This document shows positions 12,901-24,498 of a DNA stretch of 64,000 nt, one piece after another. Origin of the DNA: Arachnopeziza araneosa (lineage: Eukaryota > Ascomycota > Leotiomycetes > Helotiales > Arachnopezizaceae); contig QYAI01000054.1 of assembly GCA_003988855.1 (NCBI GenBank), forward strand, positions 219,683 to 283,682, in the 5' to 3' direction. Every line of letters starts with the position of its first letter. The stretch's first letter is position 1. The position numbers and the translations under genes are program-made. Below the pieces are notes generated by a model. It worked only from the letters and a program-made list of their open reading frames with translations, did no database searches and had not been told where the DNA came from.

Positions 12901-15900
12901 ATGTGCCATCGAATCGCCTCAAACGGATCTGCATAGACAATTGTTCTCCAGTACGTAGCGAATGTCTCCACACTTTTATATACTCATCTCGCTCATCCGG
13001 GTGAATGCTAGCCCACGGGTCTCCATGTAAATCTCGCACACTCTGACCTCGGTAGGTCAAATAGCGGCTATTTACCCACACAACCTCGCCAGTTGGTGGC
13101 AAAGCAATGAAGACGTGTAAAGGCAAGGCGTCTAGCATGATGCTTTTAACCTTGTCTGATGGGGGTGGCATTACAGGTTCCGCACCTTGAGTTTGGGAAG
13201 TAGTGCGTGTATGCATTTTTGGCGCTGTAGAACTTCTAGCTAGGCCTGCCGATGTGGAGGGCAGAGACTGAAATGTTGCACCAAAATCAGCCCCATACGA
13301 ATGAAGTTGGGTGTGCTGTCGATCTGATTTGACTGGTCCATGAGTCGAAGCTGTTCGCATGGCTAACTTCCTCGGAGATGTGAGGTCATCGGTATGTTGC
13401 CTTGAAGGACTGGGATCTCTGATCTCATATTTTTCGGTGTGGCCGCTTTTTGTTATGCGCTGAGATCGAGACTCTTGTTTCGGCGTGGTATTGATAGAGT
13501 GGGTTTCAAAAATTGGCTTTTCTCGGGCACCCTGAGAGGTATGTTCCGTACTGAGCGTTTCAGGATCGTGTAATTGTTCCTCTGCATTGAGCCGAGCTTT
13601 TGATGGTCTCGTCTCGGCTGGAGACGACTCTTTTGAAGCATGTCGAGCGCCAGCAATACTACTTGCGGAACCAGTATCAACTCTTCCTAGGCCTGGTCTA
13701 GATTTGCTGCTGAAATAGCTCTCCCCTGAAGCGTAACTTGGACTACCCGCACTTGATCTCTTGTCCATACTTAAACCAACACTGGAAGGGTCCCAACCAG
13801 GTGTGCCAGCTGGAGAGTCTATAGTACTTCTAGAAACTCCAGAATAATCACTTGGACTCGTAATGCTACCAGCTGTTGAGCGATGTGGTCCAACTTCGTA
13901 GACTGGAGAATAAGAAACATTCTCCAGATCAATTTGATCTCGATTTGGGTGAGTGGCAGCTCCTAGTGCCACTGCACCAAAGCCAGTGGTAGCAGGTCGT
14001 TTTCGAGACAGGCCATGAACTTCAGTTTGAAGATTAGAAAAATGTCGACACAGCGAAAACGATGTTGCTAAATGGGGTGACAGGTGGGTCAAGGAATGGC
14101 GAAGAACAGACGGGTAAGGAATCACCGGCGAAAGAATGGAAAGGATTGCAATGGGTGTATGCGTAGCCTTTTCGTCCTTTACTTTCGACCTGCCTTCATC
14201 CGGATCTCTTAGAGTTACATCTGGAAGTTTGCCACGTCCTGTTGATCTTGACTCCATTACAGCGGCATCTAAGCGGAAAGTATGAACGGGTTTGGAAAGT
14301 AGAGGATGAATCAAGGGAATATGTAAGACAGTCCACGATCGGTCGGCCCCAATTGTTTCTTGTTGTGGAATATTGGAGTAATCTTGTGGGGTGACATTCT
14401 GGGGGTTAAATGTATCCTCATCAACAGGAGCGTTTGCAAAGAAGGGGTTTTCTGATGTCTCAGCTCTGACAGCCGGCGATGGCGCTGGAGATTGAGACCA
14501 GGGCGAAGGCGGCGCTTGTTCGTACTCTTCATACTTCTGCAAAGCATGTTGTTCATCGTCGTCAACTCCCCGTGAGGACAAAGTACCCCCTTTTCCTTTC
14601 TCGCTTCCCTGGCTCCGCGTACTCTTACTTGATTTCCTAGATCTTCCCCCTAGAAACGACGAGATCCGCGATCCGACATCAGCAGACTTATATTTCACCT
14701 TTTCGTTTGAAGAATCCTTTGACCTGCTACTTCGCTGTGACGACTTGCTCCCTCCACTTTGTTCATCTGACGGATTTTCGATGTATGGATAATCGCGAGT
14801 CAAGGCGATCACTCTTCCACGCTTTAGAGACCTCAGGACACCTTCGTTATCAATTAGAGGTTCGGATTCGTAGTCGAGAGCTTGGAGAACCTCGAAGACA
14901 TGTCCTTTGGTGTCCCCACTTGACGTATCTGGATTCTCCCATAGATCAGATGCTTTGGCTTGCTCGGATGCTAAATGATCCTTCAGAGACTGAAGGTTGA
15001 GCTGCGCATTTTGGAGCGTCGCAGTCCGCGGCGGCACGTCTGAGCGCGGCGCAGATAGGTAACTCTTTGCTCTTGTAATGGGAACAGGACGTGCTAATGG
15101 CGACGCTGCCGGTATAGCTCCTGGATCACGTTTCGTGTTTTCATATGCCGTGAAAGAATGACGGCTCGACAAGACAGGCCGGACTGGAGCGAGAAAAGGA
15201 GAAGCTGTAGAGGCAAGTTCATCAGCATTTTGTGCATCTGATGAATTCGAGGTCTCGTTAGTATCAACAGTGCTCGGCACCACGCTGCTTCCCCTGGGAA
15301 GGTAAGTCAAGCTCAACGCATCTTCCTCCACCGCATTAAAGGTGGCTTTCTGTCCCCACGGTACATTTTCTATGTCAGTTGGATCTGCAGGTACCGATAG
15401 AGTCACTCTCTCAGCTTTATACAAACTTCTCATAATTTGAACAACGGTGGTCCACCAGGCATCAAGGCCCGGCTCTGAAGACAACATCAGACTAAGGTCA
15501 TAGAGGTTTGGTGTCTCGAAATTGGGATCCTCATGTGATTCGTAGACTGACCCGGGCTGAAACATCATACTTGATACTGGAGTAACTGAGCCAGACATGA
15601 CTCGATCTTGTGGCCCAGTGACGAATGAACCACCAGCATAGTTTGAGGGGTTGATTGTTGGAGACAGAGCGGTGAACGGTCGATGACTACCAGTGCTTGA
15701 TAGACCTGGAGTTCTCATCGGAGGAAATGGGTACGATGGTGTTCTCACTGCCACGGGCACGGGCGTATATCCTCCTCGAACAGTCTTCGCAGATTCTGTA
15801 GACGCAGTCTCCATACCAGTGGGAATTGGGCTTGAAAAAGACTCCTCCACGGATGATAATGCTGATTCCTCATTTATTGGTGATACACGAGTTTTGCCGC

Positions 15901-16411
15901 CCGCCTTCGATGCCGCTCCACTACCATTTCCTCTGCCTTCTCGTTCTTCCAGTTGCCTCGCAAGCTTTTCTCGATGTTGGTTCAATTTTATTTGGGCATT
16001 CATTGCAGCCCGCAGACGTTCGAGCTCGGCTGGTGATGTATCTTTGGGTAAATAACCCTTATGTCCTGACCATTCCTCCGGCTTGGTCTCTCTTTTATCT
16101 TGTATAGTTGTACGTCGCAACTCGAATTCTGATGGGGAATCTAATGGTTGCGATCCTTTGTTTCCAAATTTTTCTGCCTCCATGTTCTGTCTTGTGTCAT
16201 CTTCTCCCAGGTCCGAATGTGACGACGTTCCAACACCAGAGGCTGCGTCTGTCATTGAACCCTTGGTTCTACCCTGTGAGGCTTCGCCTGATTTCTTCTC
16301 ATGCTTTGATGATTTGGTAGTAGACTTCTCACTGCTTGATCTTCGGTGAGCGCTTGGGCGTCGTGAATGCGATGAGGATGGTTTGTCCAAAGGCGACTTG
16401 GGAGAGGGCAT
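9913..16411 (-). CDS. Hybrid histidine kinase, PAS-PAS type (Mak1/Phk3-like)
   Basis: The model is 2148 aa in two exons, 10226-16411 and 9913-10173. The 52-nt intron splits the C-terminal receiver just before its phospho-accepting Asp (LIL/CDLHMP). Order of parts: a Ser-rich disordered N-terminus; a GAF-like fold apparently split by a long insertion (about 300-360 and 690-790); PAS 1 (about 1085-1205); PAS 2 (about 1215-1425, with a Ser-rich insertion); HisKA with SHEIRTPLIG, His near 1437; HATPase with NAIKFT, DTGRGF, FKPFSQ and GGTGLGL; a receiver-like segment without Asp (about 1838-1977); and a true receiver (about 2009-2130) with VEDN, CDLHMP and TKPV. It should autophosphorylate and pass phosphate to an HPt protein. 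No membrane segment is seen, so it is probably cytoplasmic. The class is from memory of the fungal kinase groups (group XI) and is less sure than the kinase call. Confidence 0.93.
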
Positions 16412-18609
16412 ACCGTTACCCCTGGAAACCCCTCCTGCAGAATATCCTTACGACTGTAGTTGAGCCACGATGATTATCTTTACTGTCTCTGTTGATTCTG
16501 AACGCGTCTAGCATGTATGCGTGTGAATTCGGAGTGGTTGGTGATCCTTAATTGGGGTTGTTTGTGAAGCGATAGGGATGACGTAGAGGCTAGGTCGTGA
16601 CGACGGGAGGGCTCGAATGAAAACCTCCAACGGCGACAAATAGAAATACAGCATGCGCTTTCACAACAACATCAATAACGACTTGGGCTTTCAGCGCAGG
16701 ACGACTAAAAAAGGCTCGCCATTAGTCGGGTGAGTAGGGTTGTAAGAACTGGACGGGCAGTTGAAAACATGATTTGCCTTGCTTGAGGCGAGAAAGCGGT
16801 CTTCTTTCAGTGGCGCCAGTGGATACGATCAACAATGGGCCCCAGGAACATGGCCTGACATGCTCTAGAAGGTCCAGCACCTTGCCCGAGACCGTTAGAA
16901 AGATCGGAGAACGGCAGAGGCACCAACTCATATTTCTTTTGCTCTTTTCCTCCTGCACCTTCTCGTCCCAACCTGCCAGTAAACTCACTTGCTCTGGGGC
17001 AATGTAAAAGATGTTCATACCCAGCGCTATCATAGCGCTTGAAGCTAAGAGACTACGGGATCTATAGGACAAATTTTCTGAAACTTCAGCTCGGTATGTA
17101 CACAAGAAGCATCAAAAGCGCCCCTTTTGAAAGGCGAGTTCTCTGTATACACCCCTCATCCACGAAGGGTTTTGGTGGGACAGGTCCTTATTTCCGAACC
17201 ACCACAGGGACCGGATTCGAGATAAAAGGATATTAGCCAACGCGGCTGTTTGTTTATTGTCATAGATGAGCAGTCCCAAGACCACATCAGGCAGCTGCCA
17301 CCTCTCTCTTCATCTGATTACTGTACAGGAGCAATGACAGCGCGATCAGGCCATTGCCCTCTATTCAACATGCAGCGGGAACTCGACCCGGTCCTTGTTA
17401 TTCAATCTGACTTCCAAACTCCCACCGAACTTGGAACACTCGGTTTGTTAGGGTCATCGGAGACCTGGTTATAAGGGGTCCGAGGTTGGATCAGATCGCT
17501 ATGAGCCAGTCGACTGTCGATCGAACCATATCATATCACCAGCCTCCGCGACTTGCACCTCTGAGTGGATGGTACACTCTCACTGAGTACAGGCTGCCCT
17601 CCCTTTGCTGCTGGGGGGATTTTTTCAGGTCACAATATTGACGAACAAAGAAGACCCTGGTTGGTGATGACGACGGTGGCGTTTCAAATCTGATGACAGC
17701 CAAGGGCCGCATCTATTTCGGAAATAAAGCTTCCAGCCAATTGTCTCACCTCATGCGTCACCCTTTTTATTCATCACGTGCCTCAGGACGTGGTATGTCA
17801 ACAAGAACAGATGTTTATTTGGGGTTGTTTACAGACACCAAGGGCGTTAGAAGCAGCCTACTAGTGAAATGTGACTGCTGGACAAGTCGTTCCTTTAAGG
17901 CGTCTAGCGAAGATTTCCTCGTGGTAATCTATCGCTTCTTAGTGATGTAGTCATGCCAAACAGGCAATGAGACAGTTTGAAAGCTCTCTAGAGCTCTCTT
18001 CATCCTCATTCTGGAACAGGTCCAGGCACAGACCTCTGGCTCGCAAGCTGTAGCAACAGACTCAGCATCGTATCTCTGCTCCTGAAATCGTTGATGCTGT
18101 GCTTCGATCACGTAGACTTGTGAATCGTATTTTCCGTCTCAGCTCGAGTTCTGACTTGTTGAAGATGTTCAGCACTAAAGAAGTAACAAATTTCGCACGC
18201 AAAATGCAGACGGAAGCAGAAATCGAGCGCGGAGATTGACATGCTCCCCAGGTCCCTTACGCTCATCGTAATTCCCGGACGGTGCTAGTTTGAAGTCGAG
18301 AAATGGTTCATGTTGTTGATCGATGGTACCTGACACAATGCGGGGAAATAAGCGCCACATCTGACAGGGAAGCTCTGTGAGACAACTCACTCACGACATC
18401 ACCAACCTCCTCCGCCTTTCTCTCCCAAACTGGCTCGCAAAAGGCACCGCAAAAAAACTCAAATATCCTTAAAGAGTCGCTTAAGTTCAGCGTTTCGTTC
18501 CAAGGCTGGTGATGAGATAGCTCTCTTTGCTCATTTTGTTATCCCACTGGCTGGCATCCTAAGCTTAATAGCTGCTCGATTCTACGACCTTGGAGCTCCA
18601 ACACCGACA
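16412..18609. promoter_or_regulatory. Long divergent intergenic region
   Basis: This 2.2-kb gap lies between a minus-strand histidine kinase and a plus-strand peptidase and should hold both promoters. The region just before the peptidase start is rich in pyrimidines. Open frames of 60-130 codons occur on both strands but none shows a domain. No mobile element or RNA gene was recognised. Confidence 0.35.
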
Positions 18610-21145
18610 ATGCCACCTCCTGCTGACCAAGAGAGAGAGCCGTTGCTGCCGCGGTCAAATGCGAATGGAAATGAGGCTGATACTTCGCGTGTTAAGAAGG
18701 CAGGAAAGTGGGCGGCTCGAAATGCCGTAGCCATCTTAATGGGCGTTCTTGTTGTGGGAGTTATCATTATTCTCGGCGTCTTTCTTGGCAGTAAGTTCTA
18801 GAGTTGCATGTTGGTTTTTCTGAAATGCTTATTCTTTCAGCGCGCCGCAGCAAGCCTAAAACCTCATCGGAAGTCTGCCTTACTCCAGCATGCGTTCATG
18901 CATCATCCGAGATTCTGTACAACCTCTCCCCCGATTACCAGAACATTGATCCCTGCACAAACTTCGAGGAATTAGTGTGCGGCGGCTGGGATGATAGACA
19001 CGATCTGCGTCCCGATCAGGGAGATGCGTTCACTGGCACTATTATGGATGAGAACTCACAACTGCTGCTGAGGCATATTTTGGAGGCACCATATCCTGCA
19101 GATTCACAGGTAAGAGAACGGTGACCTTCTTGACCATTATTTAACCATTGAAAACAGCATTCGAGTTTCTCTCCTACTCACCTTTTCCATACACTAGCGT
19201 CTGTTGATAAAAACAACTTCAAGAAATTGAAACATGCATACGATGCTTGTGTAGATGAGCCAAGAATCAAGAAAGAAGGAGTGAAACCATTAATGAAAAT
19301 TGTTGGCGAGGTTGCAGAGATGTTCCCTGTCAAAACATCCAATGCTCAGAGAAGAACACCACTTTCCCCAGATGATACCGAAGCACTGTCTGAAACGATT
19401 ACATTTCTCAAGAAACTTGGAGTCTCGACCATGATCTCGTTTTCTGTTGGTGCAGATGATAAAGATCCCGACACTGTAGTTGTTGCAGCAACACCACCCT
19501 ACAGAATTGGCCTCCCCGCTAAAGACTACTATGCAGATATTGTCGTGCTACAGAATTATGAGGCTATGCTCAAAAAGATTTTCAAAAATTTGGTCCCAGA
19601 ACTCGGCAATTCGACAATTCATACAAATTGGATGAAAAACCAGGTCCGTGAAAGCATCGCGATGCTGTCCAAACCAGGTCTGGCTCACGAGGTTATTTCA
19701 CTCGAAAAGGCCTTGGCCACTGCCTCTCCAGACGCCGAAGATAGGGATGATGTGACTGTAAGTCAGTCATTCAGCTAGTTGAATCCTTTTGCTGATGATA
19801 ATAGCAATACTATAATCCTATGTCTCTCAAAAATGCAGACAAGCTCACGCCTCAGATCCACTTGTCAACAATCATTGGCAGTCTTGCACCCGCTGATGTA
19901 GAGATTACTCGAATTGTTGTCACATCTCCAGACTACATGAAAAATTTAACAAATATCATATCTGGTTCCTCCAAAGAAGTGCTTCAAGCATATTTCATAT
20001 GGAAAGTAATCCAGTCATTCGCTTCTATGGTTGAAGCAGATGAACTCAAACCCTATTCTAGATTTACGAATGAGCTTCAGGGAAAAGACCCCGAATCTAC
20101 ACCAGATCGTTGGAGAACATGTGTGGGTCACGTCGATGACGGGCTTGGTTGGATTCTCAGTCGCTTCTTTGTTGAAAAAGCTTTCTCCGAAGAAGCTAAA
20201 ATCTTCGGAGACCAGATCGTTTCTGACATCAAGGAGAATTTCATTGAAAAACTCAAGAAGACTACCTGGATGGATAAAAGTGTTGTTGAGTTGGCTATCG
20301 AGAAAGTGCACAAGATTGTGCAAAAAATAGGGTATCCTACAAAGAGCCCAAACATCATGGATCCTCCAAGCCTATCCGAATATTACAGTTCCATCGAGAT
20401 CACATCAAAGACCTTCTTCGAGAATGCCTTGTCCATGTCCCGCTTTGCAGTCTCAGAGCAGTGGTCTGCCCTAGGAAAACCTGTCGATAGAGAGGCATGG
20501 GACATGACAGTTCCTACTGTAAATGCTTACTATAATCCTCCCGGGAATGAAATAGTATTTCCTGCTGGAATTATGCAATTTCCGGTTTTCTCAGTCGACG
20601 TGCCCCAATATCTTTCGTATGGTGCATTTGGCTCTGTTTCCGGCCACGAACTCTCCCACGCATTCGATAGCACTGGAAGACATTACGATCAAGATGGGAA
20701 CTATACCGATTGGTGGACGCCTTCTACAGTCTCCAACTTCGAAGAGAGAGCTGACTGCTTTGTGAATCAATACGCAAACTACACTGTCCCAGGACCCGAC
20801 GACAAACCACTTCACGTCAACGGCAGACTTACCTTAGGAGAAAATATCGCCGATGCAGGAGGCGTCGCCGCTTCCTTCGCAGCTTGGAAGAAGCGCCAGG
20901 CCGAAAAGCCTGAGCTGAATCAAAACCTCCCTGGCTTGGACTATTTCACTCAAGAACAATTATTCTTCGTAGGGTATTCGAACTGGTGGTGTGGGAAAAG
21001 CCGGAAGGAGACGGCGATTACTAGGATTTATACTGACCCCCATTCACCTAAATGGGCGAGAATTCTCGGCACAATGGCTAATTCGAGGGATTTTAAGGAG
21101 AGCTTTAATTGCAAATCGAAAGAGCCTGTTTGCGAGCTTTGGTAG
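18610..21145 (+). CDS. M13 family zinc metallopeptidase (neprilysin/ECE-like), membrane-bound
   Basis: The model is 796 aa in four exons: 18610-18790, 18841-19109, 19158-19757 and 19805-21145; all three introns keep frame. A short charged cytoplasmic tail with a dileucine-like EREPLLPRS precedes one membrane segment (about residues 38-60), giving type II topology. The large extracytoplasmic part begins with a Cys-containing stretch typical of M13 (EVCLTPACVHAS). The active site has HELSH near residue 632 (zinc His and catalytic Glu) and GENIADAGG near 695 (third zinc ligand). NAYYNPPGNEIVFPAGI and the C-terminal CELW are also family signatures. It should cleave peptides outside the cytosol, at the surface or in secretory or vacuolar compartments. 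The substrate is unknown. Catalytic residues all appear intact. Confidence 0.94.
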
Positions 21146-22275
21146 ATGAAAAACGCTTAGTACTGTAGTGTGGAAACAGATAAGTTGGCGTTCGGTTCTG
21201 TTATACTAAATTGTATCTATTGAAAATAACCTTGATTGAACCAAAGAGTTGAAATGCTGTAACTTCTTACTTATTTCTAAAAGTAGATATAACATCTCAA
21301 TTGAGTTTACATCAAAGTGCTGTTATTCTTGTGCAGTAAATGTAGCACCAAGAACAGAAAGATTAAATCTTTCATGGTGTTACAAGTCTTTGTCAATATT
21401 TATATGGCCTTGTAACTCAATGCATTATTGTTCGAAAACCAGCTCGAATTCTTCCGTTAGTTTACTGTTTCCATTGTGCCCCTCTCAATTAGAGGCCCAC
21501 GCACAATATAAAAAGCTTTTCATCCCGTATATTTATCCGGTTTTCCAGGAGTCCTCTTAATTCAACTTTCTAAACATGTACAATTTTGCTCGGGGTTTAA
21601 AGACGCCTAGGTAGTTGGGTAGTGGCTTGGTTGGTGGTGGCTTAGTCGGGGGGCTTGGTAGCCGTGAAAGCGATAAGTCGCAGTCGACGAACGAATTGCT
21701 TTTGCCTTACTTTGGCAAGCACAGGGCTTTTCAGTGGGCTATCTAGCCCTGTGGTATATTAGTGACCTCTCTTCCGATTCCTGTCCCTTTGATGAGTGAA
21801 AATTCGCTGCGGTTTATCATATCCTGGTCTATACATGGAGGACGACGAGAACCTTACAGGGCTCTTTCATATCCTTTAGAGTATTGGTGTTCTATTTAAA
21901 TAACATACTTTAGGGTATAATCTATGATTGATTTCATGTTGAAATATGATGTGCTGAATTATTATCAAGATCAATTTAGAGCGCAGGGAAGAGCATGGCG
22001 TCTAGCCCTGAGACTACCTCACGACGCTATCCTCCCATATCGAGAAATAGGTTCTCGATACGTCCTCAAAGTAGCGACTTATTTGAGAATAGATCAACTT
22101 CTATCAACTGTAATGTTCACGGGATATATGTTCCGGCTACCGGTCAGGTCGAAGTTACACATCGCGATGCTTTTGACATATCTCAAACTAGCAGTAATAG
22201 TCTACATCATTTACTAAGGGAGATTCGAGGAGGACGAACTTTGCCTATGGAGAATGCACTCAATGAGTTATTCAT
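21146..22275. other. Intergenic, possible 5' part of decayed gene
   Basis: The first part is AT-rich 3' flank of the peptidase gene. From 21995 a frame of about 95 codons runs to 22282. It may be the N-terminal part of the decayed CorA-like gene that follows, because a GTAACT...TTCAG intron-like stretch follows it at 22279-22325. I could not match it to a domain. Confidence 0.25.
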
Positions 22276-23346
22276 ATGGTAACTCCTATTCAGAAGTTTC
22301 ATAAGAAATATGTTGACATATTCAGTCTCATTGAAACCACCGAGGCACGTGCGCTTACAGCTATCCAGACACCGTTTGCTTCATTTCCGACGGCCCTTCT
22401 GAGCTATTTCGCAATCAGAAATGCATTTTCAAGAGGCACTTCTCTCACACCCGAGTGGCAGGGTCACAATTCAGCTACTGGATCCGGACTATCATTTGTG
22501 GACAACTATCTCCATATGAATCAAGAAATACTAGTCTCGACATCGGAATCAGGAGCCCATGGCTATAAATTAGATTCATCTCGAATACGTTCAATACCAC
22601 TCACAGTATGGACTGGCGGGCTCGCTTCGGGGATTCCCACCATCATGGTAATGGGACACTGGACTCTATCCGATGTCATGAATTTCATACACCACTGTAA
22701 AGCCAAATGCGGAAGCATAACTAGGTATCAAAGACTCCTTCAATGCCCACAATAGATCTATCGTGACTTATATTCCACTTTTATGGATTGGAATGGGATA
22801 TCGGACGCAGTTTAGATACACCTGGAAGAGCTAGACTAGGAAATACATGAACTTCTTGGTACTAATCACTATTTTGTTTTGGCGAAAGGGAACTTGGAAC
22901 AGCTTCAGAACTTGCTGTCCATGATGGTTTCTCTTGAACAGATCTCACAAGGGAACCCAGTGGCCAGGCTGAATATCCTAGCTTTTACCTTCCTCCCTCT
23001 GTCGTTCATGGCCGTAAGTATTCCGACTTCCTGATCCTTCTTTTAGTCTATATTTGGCATGACAAAATTCACAATTTCGCCACGATGGTATCCTGCTTAT
23101 GCCATACCCATGCTGATATTGACCCTTTTTGCGGCCGTTATGATGCCGGTTTTGGTTGCTCGATGGGATCGCTGGAAGAGAGATCGCCATAACGGGAATA
23201 AGCATAGATCTACAAAGGTAAAAGAGCGAAGAAATCGATGCCGCCGACCTATCGTATCAAGAAGAGCGAATAGGGGTCGATCTTTGGAAATGGCGGAGAC
23301 TGGTTCGGTCTTCAAGCATAGACGGAGAAGTAACCCGTTGCACTAA
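22276..23346 (+). pseudogene. Decayed CorA-like Mg2+ transporter gene
   Basis: One frame reads from 22276 to 23013 and resumes at 23047. Its C-terminal half matches the CorA-like membrane domain: a helix with NLEQLQNLLSMMVSLEQIS, then ARLNILAFTFLPLSFMA and, after a gap, SIFGMTKF, WYPAYAIP and a second hydrophobic helix (LILTLFAAVMMPVLV). This is the usual two-helix layout around the GMN loop, here GMT. The frame is broken by three TAG codons at 22753, 22813 and 22837. The two membrane-helix parts are separated by a 33-nt GTAAGT...TTTTAG stretch (23014-23046), shorter than any intron in the window. The N-terminal 160 codons are not recognisable. Homology is clear for 22840-23150. Loss of function is inferred from the stops. 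Confidence 0.7.
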
Positions 23347-24498
23347 TCTTGCTCAAGTCACAAGAGAAGTATTACCTTTTAAGATAGAGAAAATTCAGGA
23401 ATTTTCACTTTTCTTAACTCATTACTCTATTTACTGTCTACACTCTATGGTATTATCCATACTATATATGTTATTTGTCTTTATGCGTAAAGTGTGATCC
23501 TTCGACAGGACTCGAAACCTCTTGAATAGCAAAAGAGCAATGACCGGTCTCACCACCAAATCGACTCCTTAGCACACCCCATCTGTTACGAGAGAAGGAA
23601 GGAGCGATCGGGGCACAGGCTACCTATATAGCTCTCCTCTCTTCGAATAAATCAGGCTTGTACGCACTTTGATCCCTGCCACACAGGGTCTTCGGTTTGT
23701 CGCCGGCATTGAAGCGTATTCACCGATATATATTGTTCACCTACCAAGATTAGAGACATGAGTCGTTAGATACCTGTACTCTGCAGCAATGGAGCAAGTA
23801 ACCCACCTACTGTCAGCAGGGTTACACTTCGTTACCGTGCATGACCCTGGGATTTTCCCAACCCGACGCACAAGTCATAGGACCGATTGTCCTGACTAGA
23901 ACCTGTCAACATCCTCTTGCAATGAGAACGACGAAGAAAATTTTTAGCCTGTATGTATATAGTAGACGGAACTTCAGCCTTCGCGAGCTCACCCGTGATC
24001 GAAGTAGACATGTAAATCACCATAGCCGTTCAGGGAACTTGAGCAAGCAAATGTGAAAGGATGGATGTAATGTATTTCATTTCCTGTAAAGCGTGCACCC
24101 TACCAAACCCACTTGTTCGTATTCGTAAAGAAATGGTCAAGGGCAATCATCTCATCTTGTACATCTCATCTCATCTTATTTACCTCGTCCTATCCTAATC
24201 ATCCAATGCACTTGGGATGACTAAATCTTCCTCTTACCACTCATGTACTCACTACCCAGCATACATACATTCATACGTACATACAATGGAAGAAAACGAA
24301 TCAACCCAGACCAGATAGACCCATTGGATAGCCCAAACCGAGCCGAATCTCAAATCTCCGTCCCTGCAACGCCCACGCTAATGAGAAATCTCTCTCTTGT
24401 ACAATGACTTGGAAATGCACGCCATGCTCCATCTCCCTATGCCAACCAAGTCCTAAGGTGTCCTCTTTCGCCTAACCAATGCTTGAGTACCCTCTGTC
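23347..24498. other. Intergenic region, no gene recognised
   Basis: This 1.15-kb stretch separates the decayed gene from the 3' end of the second histidine kinase. At 23490-23580 the minus strand resembles a tRNA T-arm and flanks but does not fold into a canonical tRNA. AT-rich microsatellite-like CATACATACATTCATAC sequence lies near 24260. Nothing else was found. Confidence 0.35.

Noticed and set aside
23490..23580. tRNA-like sequence on the minus strand (TTTCGAGTCCTGT, followed by TGTGATCC on the plus strand)
   Set aside because: The T-arm has a mismatch and an eight-base loop, the acceptor stem is imperfect and no proper anticodon arm with a seven-base loop can be drawn. A TGTTACGAG nearby looks like a long-terminal-repeat start, but I found no matching end.
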